From: Vibrio sp. Y2-5
GTDB lineage: Bacteria; Pseudomonadota; Gammaproteobacteria; Enterobacterales; Vibrionaceae
NCBI RefSeq assembly: GCF_014596725.1
Contig: NZ_JACVEG010000002.1
Coordinates: forward strand, 744,001-808,000
DNA: 64,000 nt
Direction: 5' to 3'
The notes beneath the pieces are model-generated. The model worked only from the letters and a program-made list of their open reading frames with translations, was not told the origin of the DNA and did no database searches. Positions 53,645 to 63,023 of the stretch are shown piece by piece; within the stretch, counting starts at the first letter, position 1; every line of letters begins with the position of its first letter. A program made the position numbers and the translations under genes.

Positions 53645-53878
53645 AGAGTCAATCCTAGAGATTTAGTAATAGAAATATACGGTTGTTGCATGCTCACATG
53701 TACCTTTACCCAATGTAGCAAATATACCTAGTGGCAAATTTCAACTTTATCCTGCTCTTTTAACTGGGATATAGTTTTAACTGGGATATAGTGGTAGCCC
53801 ATACGGTTTACGTTGCTTACATAAATCGAGTAGTCTGGGTTTATCTTCTTATTATTTAACGCTTAATTAGGACCAATA
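53645..53878. other. Divergent promoter region with tandem repeat
   Basis: Between the leftward ZIP gene and the rightward lactonase gene. Contains a perfect 17-base tandem repeat (TTTTAACTGGGATATAG at 53,758 and 53,775). No clear metal-regulator box recognised. Confidence 0.55.
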
Positions 53879-54934
53879 ATGACACAGTTTGTTTATTTGT
53901 CTAACGCATTATCAGGGACAATTTCACGCTATAAACTCCATCAGGGTGAGCTTACATTGCTTGGCGAAACAAAGGTAGGTTACATGGTGATGCCAATGGC
54001 AGTAAGCCCTTGTCAAAACTACCTTTATGCTGCCATTCATAGCGAACCGTTTCACTTAAAGCAGATGAGAATTGATCCGCAGACAGGCGATCTTACTCTT
54101 GAAGGTGAATCACCCGTTAACGAGGGTCTGGTCAGTTTAACCACGGACAAAAACAATCAGTGGCTGTTAGCATCATCATTCGATCAACATAATGTTATCG
54201 CTAAATCTATGAACGAAACTGGGCATTTAACCGAAAACACGGTAACTATTGAGCACAGCAGTGCTTGCCATACTTGTCTGTTTAGTCCAGATGACAAATG
54301 GATGGTGGCGACAGAATTCGGAGTAGACAAAATACTGGTTTACCCGCGACCGAACTCAGATGGAAAGGTTGATGAAGCTGTAGCGAGTTATCAATTTGCC
54401 AAAGACGCTGGCCCTCGGCATATTGCGTTTTCGCCGTGTGGCGCATTTCTCTATGTAGTGACGGAAATGGACGCGACCGTTGTTACATTAACGTTTGATT
54501 CTGAGACTGGCCAATTGGCATTCGTTGCAGAATCACCAGCGATACCAAGAGAAGCATTAGGGTTGGAAAGGGGACTTCCGCCAGCACAAAAAGTGGCTAA
54601 TGATGTGCCAAGAGTTTGGGCAGCAGATATCCATATCACAAAGAATGGTCGGTTCATTTATGTATCAGAGCGGACATTAAGTGTGATCACATGCCTTGAA
54701 GTTGATAAAGAGACGCACATCCCTCATTACAGACATCACCATGAGGTTGAAAAGCAACCTCGCAGCTTTATCATCTCACCGGATGATCAATACATTTTAG
54801 CCAGTGGTGAATTGGCTGATGAGCTGGGCGCTTACTCTATCGATGAGAATACAGGAGCACTGTGCAAAGTGTCTGCCGCACCTTGCGGTGAAGGGGCTGG
54901 CTGGGTTTCGATGACGGATTGTCGCTTGTCTTAG
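53879..54934 (+). CDS. Lactonase-fold beta-propeller protein (Pgl/YbhE-like)
   Basis: A 351-residue seven-bladed propeller of the lactonase family that includes 6-phosphogluconolactonase Pgl. Repeats such as GPRHIAFSPCGAFLYVVTEMD and QPRSFIISPDDQYILASGEL are typical blades. Substrate cannot be told from sequence; Pgl is one option, carboxymuconate cyclase-type another. No signal peptide. Confidence 0.75.
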   Translation: MTQFVYLSNALSGTISRYKLHQGELTLLGETKVGYMVMPMAVSPCQNYLYAAIHSEPFHLKQMRIDPQTGDLTLEGESPVNEGLVSLTTDKNNQWLLASSFDQHNVIAKSMNETGHLTENTVTIEHSSACHTCLFSPDDKWMVATEFGVDKILVYPRPNSDGKVDEAVASYQFAKDAGPRHIAFSPCGAFLYVVTEMDATVVTLTFDSETGQLAFVAESPAIPREALGLERGLPPAQKVANDVPRVWAADIHITKNGRFIYVSERTLSVITCLEVDKETHIPHYRHHHEVEKQPRSFIISPDDQYILASGELADELGAYSIDENTGALCKVSAAPCGEGAGWVSMTDCRLS

Positions 54935-55063
54935 TTCACACTTTGAGGCACTCTGCTGTTTCAGTTTGGTTAAAATTTGTTTATGCATATGTACTGAAAT
55001 CGCTTATATGAAGAGCCGGTAGAATGTATCAGTGATGCGTGAGTAGCGTTATAAGGATAATGG

Positions 55064-55981
55064 ATGTCGATACGTGATCGGTTCTTAGCTCTTGCCATTG
55101 TTTTGGTGTGGGGTGTTAACTTCGTGGTTATCAAAGTTGGCTTGCAAGGAATGCCGCCTCTTCTTTTAGCTGGGTTACGTTTTGCGTTTGTCGCTTTGCC
55201 CGCCATTTTCTTTATTAAGCGTCCGCAAGTGCCTTTGAAGTGGCTGGTGGCTTACGGTTTAACCATCAATTTTCTGCAATTCTCGTTGCTTTTCTGGGCG
55301 TTAAAAGTAGGTATGGCGGCAGGTTTAGCCTCTTTGCTTTTACAAGCACAAGCGTTCATTACTCTCGGTTTTGGCGTTTTGCTGTTGAAAGAGAAAGTAC
55401 GCATTCACAATATGGTTGCGGTGTCTGTTGCTGGCGCGGGGATATATCTTCTCGCGGCAGCTCAAGGACATGATTCAACGTCATTAACCTTATTCACATT
55501 GGTTTTGATTATCGGTGCGGCAGCATTTTGGGCTTTGGGTAATATCGTGAATAAAGTCATCATGCAACGATACCCTGTGCCGACCATGTCGCTTATCGTA
55601 TGGAGTGCACTCGTCCCAATGGTTTCATTCTTCATTTCCTCATATGTGATTGAAGGACCTGAGCTTATTGTTGAGTCGTTGGTCAATATTCAATGGCATA
55701 ACATCTTCTCCATTATTTACTTATCACTATTGGCGACAATTCTAGGATACGGCGGTTGGAGTTACTTACTCAGCCGTTATGAAACATCAATGGTTGCACC
55801 GCTTTCTCTGCTTGTCCCTGTATTTGGGTTGCTAAGCGCATGGGTACTGCTTGGTGAAAGCCTAAGTTTGTATCAAATAATTGGCGTGGTCGTTATCGCA
55901 ATGGGGTTAGTGATCAACGTATTTGGCAAAAATTGGTTTGGTGTGAAAAGAGTAGACAAAGCGCCAGCGCTTGATAAATAA
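55064..55981 (+). CDS. eamA: EamA-family exporter (O-acetylserine/cysteine type)
   Basis: A 305-residue, ten-helix drug/metabolite transporter. It follows E. coli EamA (YdeD) throughout: VVWGVNFVVIKVGLQGMPPLL, LQAQAFITLGFGVLL, SLIVWSALVPMVSFF and RYETSMVAPLSLLVPVFGL. EamA exports cysteine and O-acetylserine. Start ATG 55,064 follows AAGGATA. Confidence 0.85.
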   Translation: MSIRDRFLALAIVLVWGVNFVVIKVGLQGMPPLLLAGLRFAFVALPAIFFIKRPQVPLKWLVAYGLTINFLQFSLLFWALKVGMAAGLASLLLQAQAFITLGFGVLLLKEKVRIHNMVAVSVAGAGIYLLAAAQGHDSTSLTLFTLVLIIGAAAFWALGNIVNKVIMQRYPVPTMSLIVWSALVPMVSFFISSYVIEGPELIVESLVNIQWHNIFSIIYLSLLATILGYGGWSYLLSRYETSMVAPLSLLVPVFGLLSAWVLLGESLSLYQIIGVVVIAMGLVINVFGKNWFGVKRVDKAPALDK

Positions 55982-56013
55982 GAGCAAATCAACAGTTTCG
56001 AAAGTGAGGGTCG

Positions 56014-56118
56014 TTAATTCGACTCTCTACGTTTAAAGGTAACCCCCAAGCACATCGTATTCTCAGGATGTTGTCCTCGCTTAGTGTCGGCAAGCATTTT
56101 TGCAGCTTGTTGTTTCAT
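56014..56118 (-). CDS. Possible 34-residue protein
   Basis: A short frame on the minus strand, start ATG with GAGGGTAT upstream, encoding a polar basic peptide (KQQAAKMLADTKRGQHPE then CLGVTFKRRESN). It lies in the gap between eamA and the iron permease. No family named. Confidence 0.35.
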   Translation of the reverse strand: MKQQAAKMLADTKRGQHPENTMCLGVTFKRRESN

Positions 56119-56222
56119 TTCTATACCCTCATTTCTTTATCGAGATAGCAGACCGACAGTACTTAGTTATTGCTCAACAGAACAACTTGAGTTGCCACGA
56201 CTTTGATTGCAAATAGAACTAT

Positions 56223-56243
56223 AAATACTAGCAATTATCATTT
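56223..56243. promoter_or_regulatory. Probable Fur box before the ABC permease
   Basis: Read on the minus strand: AATGATAATTG then CTAGTATT, near the Vibrio Fur consensus AATGANAATNATTNTCATT with a few mismatches in the right half. About 120 bases before the permease. Confidence 0.5.
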
Positions 56244-56359
56244 ACATAGTGTTACCATCTGACCCTAAAATTAACTCGGATCTTGTCTGTTAATGACGGT
56301 GAAAGCCAATATTAATAAGGTCTGGAGATTAAGCGATATTCTAAGTTTGGTGAGTTGAG

Positions 56360-57412
56360 ATGCTATCGGATGTAGTACAGCAGGCCGTAGAGGCGCAGCG
56401 AAAAAGCGAAAAGCGTCGCGGAATGATATTAACCAGTTTTGGCGCATTACTCGCCGCTTCTTTTGTTCTTGATATTATGACTGGCCCTTCAATGATTGAC
56501 GCAAGTTCAGTCATTTATGCATTACTTCAGTGGATAGGATTACCATTCCAAATAGATAGTTCTACGCAAGTCATTGTTAGCAATTTGCGGTTACCTATCG
56601 CCCTGATGGCGATTTTTGTTGGCGGTTCATTAGGTATGGGTGGTGCAGAAATGCAAACCTTGCTGAACAACTCTATGGCAAGCCCATACACTTTGGGTAT
56701 GGCTGCGGCTGCGGGGTTTGGTGCTGCATTAATGCTTTACACTGGCTCTCTGGGTATTGATAGCAACCTCGCTGTGCCGATTGGCGCATTTGCATTTTGT
56801 ATGCTTTCTGCGTGTTTTCTGTTTGCACTGGCTTCTGTTCGACATATTGGTTCTGGGCAGTTGATCCTTGCGGGTATCGCGTTACTGTTTTTATTCCAAT
56901 CTTTACTATCACTGGTGCAGTTCATCTCTTCGCCTGAGTTGAGCCAACAAATTCTGTTTTGGTTATTTGGTAGCCTTTCAAAGGCCACATGGACGAACCT
57001 AGCGATCACCGCGACAGTGGTAATGGTAAGCTTTTTCTTGCTACTGCAAGACTCATGGAAATTAACCGCACTTAAACTTGGTGAAGAACGCGCAAAAAGC
57101 CTTGGCGTTAACATTATAAAACTACGATTAAAAACCTTGCTGATTGTTGCTGTGATGACCGCGACGGTAACCAGTTTCGTTGGCATCATCGGCTTTATCG
57201 GTATTGTTTCACCCAATATCGCCAAAATATTGGTTGGTGAAGACCAGCGTTTCTTCCTTCCACTTTCATTCTTAATCGGGGCATTTTTGTTGTCGACGGC
57301 TTCTGTTTTATCAAAAGTGATCGTACCGGGGGCGCTATTCCCAATCGGCATCGTGACTGCCATTATCGGTGTGCCTTTCTTCTTCTGGCTCATCATTGCG
57401 AAGAGAAGATAA
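56360..57412 (+). CDS. FecCD-family ABC transporter permease (iron-siderophore or cobalamin)
   Basis: A 350-residue permease with about 9-10 membrane helices. LRLPIALMAIFVGGSLGMGGAEMQ and GFIGIVSPNIAKILVGEDQR (EAA-like loop) are typical of the FecCD/BtuC group. It forms the inner-membrane channel together with the ATPase that starts 2 bases after its stop. Iron regulation is suggested by the Fur-like box upstream. Confidence 0.85.
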   Translation: MLSDVVQQAVEAQRKSEKRRGMILTSFGALLAASFVLDIMTGPSMIDASSVIYALLQWIGLPFQIDSSTQVIVSNLRLPIALMAIFVGGSLGMGGAEMQTLLNNSMASPYTLGMAAAAGFGAALMLYTGSLGIDSNLAVPIGAFAFCMLSACFLFALASVRHIGSGQLILAGIALLFLFQSLLSLVQFISSPELSQQILFWLFGSLSKATWTNLAITATVVMVSFFLLLQDSWKLTALKLGEERAKSLGVNIIKLRLKTLLIVAVMTATVTSFVGIIGFIGIVSPNIAKILVGEDQRFFLPLSFLIGAFLLSTASVLSKVIVPGALFPIGIVTAIIGVPFFFWLIIAKRR

Positions 57413-57413
57413 T

Positions 57414-58241
57414 ATGTTTGAAGTAAGCCAGTTATCACAAGTACACGATCTAGTGCAAGAACGTAACCTATTACAGGTCAACAATTTAAACGTACAATTA
57501 GGCGATTTGGTGTTGGCGAGAGACATCAGTTTTACGCTGCAACCGGGACAGGTGAACGTTATTCTTGGACCCAACGGTACGGGTAAAAGTACGCTATTAA
57601 AAACGCTGTTTGGTGATATCAAAACCGTAAGTGGAGAGATTCAATACGGTAAGGAGATGTTATCTAACAAGTCTCTTATTGAATGGCGAACTAAGTTTGG
57701 TTACATGCCGCAAGATATTCACCTTGATGTGAATATGACCGTTATCGAAGTGGTGCTGTTAGGCAGGCTTGATGCACTCAGTATGCGAATTGAAACCAAA
57801 ATGCTGGAAGAAGCATTAAGTATTTTGAAAAGCATCGGACTAGAGCATCTTGCCAGCCGTGATGTTAGAACCCTTAGTGGTGGTCAGTGTCAGATGATCT
57901 TGTTTGCGCAAGCACTGATGCGTTGCCCTGAAATACTGATGCTGGATGAGCCAGTAAGTGCGTTAGACCTGCACTACCAACACGTATTGTTAAACCATTT
58001 GGTCACTCAAACCAAAACACAAAATTACACTACGTTAATGGTGCTGCATGACCTAAACTTAGCGGCGCAATACGCTGATAACCTTCTGATATTAAAGCAG
58101 GGTGAGTTGAGAGCCTTTGGTAGCCCGAAGGCGCTGTTAACCAGCGAACTGATTCACGAACTGTACCATGTGGAAGCAGATGTTCTTACCGATGAACATG
58201 GTACACCTTTCGTCCGCACTCGCAGACCTAGCGCTGCGTAA
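57414..58241 (+). CDS. FecE-type ABC transporter ATPase
   Basis: A 275-residue ATP-binding subunit. Walker A GPNGTGKST, Q-loop MPQDI, signature LSGGQCQM, Walker B ILMLDEPVSALD, H-loop VLHDLN. Start taken at ATG 57,414, two bases behind the permease stop, because the 15 residues before it are encoded inside the permease gene. Energises siderophore/heme or cobalamin import. Confidence 0.88.
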   Translation: MFEVSQLSQVHDLVQERNLLQVNNLNVQLGDLVLARDISFTLQPGQVNVILGPNGTGKSTLLKTLFGDIKTVSGEIQYGKEMLSNKSLIEWRTKFGYMPQDIHLDVNMTVIEVVLLGRLDALSMRIETKMLEEALSILKSIGLEHLASRDVRTLSGGQCQMILFAQALMRCPEILMLDEPVSALDLHYQHVLLNHLVTQTKTQNYTTLMVLHDLNLAAQYADNLLILKQGELRAFGSPKALLTSELIHELYHVEADVLTDEHGTPFVRTRRPSAA

Positions 58242-58286
58242 CACAAAGAATTCACACGTACGTTTCTGATATGAGTCAGATATAAA

Positions 58287-58312
58287 AAGGCCAGAACAGA
58301 TGTTCTGGCCTT
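58287..58312. terminator. Bidirectional terminator between the ATPase and binding-protein genes
   Basis: AAGGCCAGAACA and TGTTCTGGCCTT form a 12-base stem with a GA loop; an A-run upstream and TTATCTC downstream. Convergent genes meet here. Confidence 0.7.
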
Positions 58313-58354
58313 ATCTCTTCGTAACGCCAACGCAGAGTCGATGGCTGAAACAAT

Positions 58355-59437
58355 TTATAATTTAGTAACGAACGTACCTTCAGGCATTACTGGTAGGTAG
58401 TTCTTGTAGAAATCCAAGTAAGCTTGGTTTGGATCAAGGTCTGCGAACAGTTCTGGGTACATGGCTTTTGCGTAGAACTGGATCATAGCACCATCAAGAA
58501 TGGTACGGCATGCACCGTGGTAGGCTGCATACATACGGTTGTTTTTCACTGCTTTGATTGATGACCAGCCAATACGTTGCTTAAAACCTTCGAGACGTTG
58601 TTTTGCAATATCTTCCTGAACACCTTGCCCCATGATCATTGAATCTGCGCCACTGCCTGTTTCGTAGCCCGTTATAACGATAACGTCTGGGTTCGCTGCA
58701 ATGATTTGCTCTGGGTTGAGTTTGCCCCACCATTCAACGTAAGGTGCAGAGATGTTGTCACCGCCAGCCATTGTTGAAATTGCACCCCACATGTTTTTAC
58801 CGAATGTGTAGCCTACTTCGTTCACACCAGCTGCACCATATTCTGTATAGACTTTTGGTCTTGGTAAGTTTGCTTTTTCTAAACGTGCAGTGATCATTTC
58901 GATGTTCTGCTTGTATTCATTCGCAATTTTCGTTGCACGCTCTTCCTGGCCAGTGATGACACCGATGATCTCAGTACTTTTGATGTGACGCTCTAGAGTT
59001 TGAGCGTTGTAATCAACAACAACAATTGGAATTCCTGCGCTTTCAAGGCGCTCGATATCACTGCCTAAACCCTTATATTGCCAGTCAGCCAGCATGATGA
59101 GATCTGGATTCAGGCTAATGACTTTTTCTACAGAGAATGTGTTGGTATCAACACGGCCGATACCTGCAATATTGTCTAGTGAAGGGCGGTGCTTAACGTT
59201 CATTTCCCAGTTTGCAGGACGTGCTTGCCAAATGTATTTCGACATACCCACAACGTTGTCATAGGCAGCTTCCGTACCAATGGCCATGTAATCTTCTGGA
59301 TAAAAGCCAACGATGACGCGTTTTGCAGGCGCATCGAAGGTAACTTCACGATCAAGCACGTCCGTAATTGTGGTTGTTTGTGCAAAGCTGTAAGAAGCAA
59401 ACAGCAAAGTAGAAAGGCTAAACAGTTTCTGAATCAT
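58355..59437 (-). CDS. Periplasmic substrate-binding protein of the ABC importer
   Basis: A 360-residue protein with signal peptide (KLFSLSTLLFASYSFAQ) and the two-lobe Peripla_BP_2 fold: ITDVLDREVTFDAPAKRVIV at the start, PDLIMLADWQYKGLG and ANPDVIVITGY. It would deliver iron chelate or cobalamin to the permease/ATPase encoded convergently. The Trp-rich WQARPANWEM segment suggests an aromatic or bulky ligand. A Fur-like box lies about 95 bases upstream. Confidence 0.82.
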   Translation of the reverse strand: MIQKLFSLSTLLFASYSFAQTTTITDVLDREVTFDAPAKRVIVGFYPEDYMAIGTEAAYDNVVGMSKYIWQARPANWEMNVKHRPSLDNIAGIGRVDTNTFSVEKVISLNPDLIMLADWQYKGLGSDIERLESAGIPIVVVDYNAQTLERHIKSTEIIGVITGQEERATKIANEYKQNIEMITARLEKANLPRPKVYTEYGAAGVNEVGYTFGKNMWGAISTMAGGDNISAPYVEWWGKLNPEQIIAANPDVIVITGYETGSGADSMIMGQGVQEDIAKQRLEGFKQRIGWSSIKAVKNNRMYAAYHGACRTILDGAMIQFYAKAMYPELFADLDPNQAYLDFYKNYLPVMPEGTFVTKL

Positions 59438-59532
59438 TTATGGAACCTACTTTTGTCCTTGTTGAAAAGATGGTGATGAATCGAGTTCGCATTTGTAGCG
59501 AAGAAGGTGATTATATTTCCAAAGTAAATGCA

Positions 59533-59551
59533 TATGCAAACTATTATCATT
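59533..59551. promoter_or_regulatory. Probable Fur box before the binding-protein gene
   Basis: Minus-strand reading AATGATAATAGTTTGCATA matches most of the Vibrio Fur consensus positions. The rest of 59,552-59,768 shows a GACTCTC/GAGAGTC hairpin (59,581-59,601) and no gene. Confidence 0.6.
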
Positions 59552-59768
59552 TATTTTACGAGTGAAATGTCTTTGTCATTGACTCTCTGCGGGTGAGAGT
59601 CTAAAAATCAGACTATTGAGTTCAACTCTGTGACTTTCATATGGCATCGACCACACAATAAGAAAACCTCATGCCGCAGTGAGCATCTGTTTTTAGAACA
59701 GCTATGTTTTAGATGTGATGCTTTTAAAAGTGACTTGGCGGCAAAAAAGGACGACTAGGGACTTGGTT

Positions 59769-60614
59769 ATGAAGAGAAGGATAACTCTGCTGTTGATGTC
59801 GGTACTACTCATAGCGGGGTGTAGTACTAAATTTGTTTACCGTCATATTGACTGGTTTGTGCTGGAGTACCTTGATGATTACGTCACTTTGACTGACCAA
59901 CAAGAAGGCTTGGTGAAAACACAAATTAATGCCCTTAGCCAATGGCATCAAACTGAAGAGCTAAGTAACTATATTGTTCAGTTTGATCAATTGCTTGAGC
60001 TCAATCCTAAAATTCTCACAATGGATCAGCTTCAACGGCACAGAGAGTGGATTAATACTCACTACCAGAACTTGGTGACGCAAATTTTTCCGAGTATTTA
60101 TCCGCTGGCTACTGCTTTGTCAGACAAGCAAGTGAATGAATTTATGCAAGGCTTGGAGAAACGGCATCAAAAATACGCCGACAAATATGCGGATTTGAAT
60201 GAGAGTGAAACACGAACTAAATATGAAGAACGAATAATCGATCGTATGGAACAATGGTTAGGTTCTCTAACCGAAGAACAGAAGCAACTCGCTGTGCAAT
60301 GGGCGAAGGCTTTGCAAATAACGACTTATGATTGGATAGCTTTTCAAAACGCACAGCGAAACGAAATTCAATCACTGTTGAATCAACGCTATAACCAAAC
60401 TGAATTTAATCAGAAATTGCACAAGCTTCTTTATTCGCAAGAGGAGTTTTACAGCCCTGTGTTCAGAGCAAAGCTGCACTATAACGAACAGACGTCTAAC
60501 CAATACATACTCAGTATCGTTCATCTCTCTACACCGAATCAGATCGAACATTTCAGAGAAACCATCTATGAATGGCGGAGTTTAGCCGACGAACTCTATT
60601 CGGCCAGATTTTGA
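59769..60614 (+). CDS. DUF6279-like lipoprotein
   Basis: A 281-residue lipoprotein: KRRITLLLMSVLLIAGC with lipobox LIAGC, then a helical mature region (FVYRHIDWFVLEYLDDYVTL, RHREWINTHYQNLVTQIFPS). The N-terminal pattern fits the gammaproteobacterial DUF6279 lipoproteins. ATG 59,769 is chosen over 59,715 because the signal sequence begins there. Function unknown. Sits alone with its own promoter region. Confidence 0.7.
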   Translation: MKRRITLLLMSVLLIAGCSTKFVYRHIDWFVLEYLDDYVTLTDQQEGLVKTQINALSQWHQTEELSNYIVQFDQLLELNPKILTMDQLQRHREWINTHYQNLVTQIFPSIYPLATALSDKQVNEFMQGLEKRHQKYADKYADLNESETRTKYEERIIDRMEQWLGSLTEEQKQLAVQWAKALQITTYDWIAFQNAQRNEIQSLLNQRYNQTEFNQKLHKLLYSQEEFYSPVFRAKLHYNEQTSNQYILSIVHLSTPNQIEHFRETIYEWRSLADELYSARF

Positions 60615-60840
60615 CTTAGCACTTTACTCCAATAAATCGCTCGTAGAGGGGCGGATAGTCAGTTTGTTATATTCATTCCAGTTATGGGTTGAGAGTATTA
60701 TTAATTAATATTCTCAATTGGTGATACAATCGTCGGGCAAATGTAACAACAAGTAAATTTTGTCTAGCGCATAAATATCCTAATCCGTTGATTATTTAGA
60801 AAACGGTGCTAGTCATTTTGTAGTAGGGATACAGATATAC

Positions 60841-62583
60841 ATGAAAAACTTTTCTTTTAAAAACAAAATAATAGCTCTCATCGCTAGCATTATCGCTGTC
60901 ACCATTTTTGTGTCATATATGAGTGTCAACCATTTCATCAGTGGTTATATCTATGAGTCAGACACGGCAAGAATCAAACACAATATTGATTTGGTTACCG
61001 CTCAACTAGAAGGGGCATTACAAGAAAAGTTAACTCTGACGAAAAGTCTCAATTTCAGCATGATGGATATTGCTGATACTAAAGAGTCGACAGGTTTTGC
61101 AAGCATTGTACTGGTAACAAACGGCTATGCTTTCGATGATACGGCTAACTCGCTTGATGAAGAACAGACTGATGCCTATTTGAAATTGGCCGAACAGTTA
61201 ACCGAAGAGCCGTCGATGAGTGGTGTTGAGATGGTGGATGGTAAACCAACCGTTAATATCGCACTGAAGAAATTTGATGGTTCGGCAAACTTCTTTACTC
61301 TCGACATTAGTAATTTGAAAAACATTATTGAAGCGTATTCATTGCCGGGCAGTTATATGGAACTGATATCGGCAAACCAAATTACGATTTTCTCGGATAA
61401 ATCCAGCGACAACGTTATTCCAGTTTCAAAACAATTTACGATTGATGGGCAAACTTGGTCGCTCAATGGTTATATCGACCTAGATAATATCCAGACGAAT
61501 ACAGACAGCCTGAACTGGAAAATTACTCTGGCGCTGATAATTTCAGCGGTAATCATTATTTGTCTGAGTGTGGCGATGTTGCATTTCGCATTTAAACCGC
61601 TGCTGCGTTTGAAAGAACTGGTGGCCGACCTTTCGCAAGGTAACGGTGATTTAACTCAGCGTTTAAGTGTCACTTCTAATGATGAAATTGGTGAGATTTC
61701 AGGATCTATTAACCGCTTTATTGAACAGCTTCAGGGGATGTTTATTGAAGTATCGAATTCATCATCGAAAATTGATACTGCGGTAAATAACTTAAGCAGC
61801 CAGTCTCAATCAAATATGCAGATGCTAAACGCACACACCATTGAAACAGAACAGGTGATTACGGCAATAGACGAAATGAGTGCAACAGCAGGCTCTATTG
61901 CTCAAAGCGCAGCGGATGCTGCGAAGTTAACTGAGCTGACAAACGCTTATGCTGATGAGTCTAAACAAACGGTAAACCAAGCGGTGCAAAGTGTGACGGC
62001 TTTGGAATCGGATGTGGCTGAAATGGCGAACACTATTGGTGCCATGAATCAAGATACCAAGCAAATTGGAACTGTGCTTCAGGTGATTGGTGATATTGCG
62101 GAACAAACGAATCTATTGGCACTGAATGCTGCGATTGAAGCTGCACGCGCTGGAGAACAAGGTCGTGGTTTTGCGGTGGTTGCTGACGAGGTGCGTGCAT
62201 TGGCTGCTCGTACGCAGCAGAGTACAGGGCAGATCAATGAAATGTTGTCTAAGCTCAACAACACATCAGAAAATGTAGTCACTAAGATGGAAACCACGCG
62301 TAAGAGCTGTGAAGCAACATCGCAAAGCACTCACAAAGTGATGGAGTCTCTCAATACAGTGACAACATCTGTGGTGGAGATTAACGACCTAAACACATTA
62401 ATGGCGACCTCTGCTGAACAACAAAGCCATGTGACTGATGAAGTGAGCCGAAACATGGCGACGATTCAAGAGTTAATTGGCCAATTGAATAGTAGTGCGA
62501 CACAAACAGATACTATCAGCCAGGAGCTTAGAGGGACTTCGACCGACTTATCTGACGTCGTCACCCAGTTCAAAGTCCACTAA
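60841..62583 (+). CDS. Methyl-accepting chemotaxis protein (first of a tandem pair)
   Basis: A 580-residue chemoreceptor. Membrane helix 1 ([20 protein letters not shown]), a periplasmic sensor of about 195 residues (single-Cache-like), helix 2 ([20 protein letters not shown]), HAMP ([20 protein letters not shown]), and a signalling domain whose hairpin tip reads [20 protein letters not shown]. It controls CheA. The next gene is its close paralogue. Confidence 0.93.
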   Translation: MKNFSFKNKIIALIASIIAVTIFVSYMSVNHFISGYIYESDTARIKHNIDLVTAQLEGALQEKLTLTKSLNFSMMDIADTKESTGFASIVLVTNGYAFDDTANSLDEEQTDAYLKLAEQLTEEPSMSGVEMVDGKPTVNIALKKFDGSANFFTLDISNLKNIIEAYSLPGSYMELISANQITIFSDKSSDNVIPVSKQFTIDGQTWSLNGYIDLDNIQTNTDSLNWKITLALIISAVIIICLSVAMLHFAFKPLLRLKELVADLSQGNGDLTQRLSVTSNDEIGEISGSINRFIEQLQGMFIEVSNSSSKIDTAVNNLSSQSQSNMQMLNAHTIETEQVITAIDEMSATAGSIAQSAADAAKLTELTNAYADESKQTVNQAVQSVTALESDVAEMANTIGAMNQDTKQIGTVLQVIGDIAEQTNLLALNAAIEAARAGEQGRGFAVVADEVRALAARTQQSTGQINEMLSKLNNTSENVVTKMETTRKSCEATSQSTHKVMESLNTVTTSVVEINDLNTLMATSAEQQSHVTDEVSRNMATIQELIGQLNSSATQTDTISQELRGTSTDLSDVVTQFKVH

Positions 62584-62612
62584 AAATAGTTATTTCATAC
62601 TCCAACTGAGAA

Positions 62613-62639
62613 AGAGCACCAATAGGTGCTCTTTTTTTG
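62613..62639 (+). terminator. Terminator after the first chemoreceptor gene
   Basis: AGAGCACC and GGTGCTCT pair around AATA and are followed by seven T. Confidence 0.85.
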
Positions 62640-63023
62640 TAGAAAAAATAGAGTTGAAAAATGGATCTACAAAAAATAAAACAATGTATTAGATAAAACG
62701 CGATGGGATTCTAATAAAATATGACCAAGCTCTCATTTACCGAATGATGTAGGCTCTAATTTGAACTACTACTGATTGTTTCATATTAAGTTTGGATACA
62801 ATGTGCCGAATAATAAACGTGGCTTTGTAAATTTGTGGGAATGTTTCTGCTACGAACGGTTATTCCAACGTGTAGAAAATTTGTTTGATAAGGCATTTAA
62901 ATCAAGCATGGCCAACAAGTGATTTACTGAGAACCCGCATAATAATTATTACTCTATTCACCATTCGCTCACTGATTATATCGGGGTCAGTAGGCTAAAA
63001 CTTTGTGAAGGACGCGAAGAATA
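62640..63023. other. Intergenic region between the chemoreceptor genes
   Basis: About 380 bases, AT-rich, without a gene that I would support. It must hold the promoter of the second receptor; GAAGGA stands before its ATG. No flagellar sigma factor site recognised with confidence. Confidence 0.5.
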
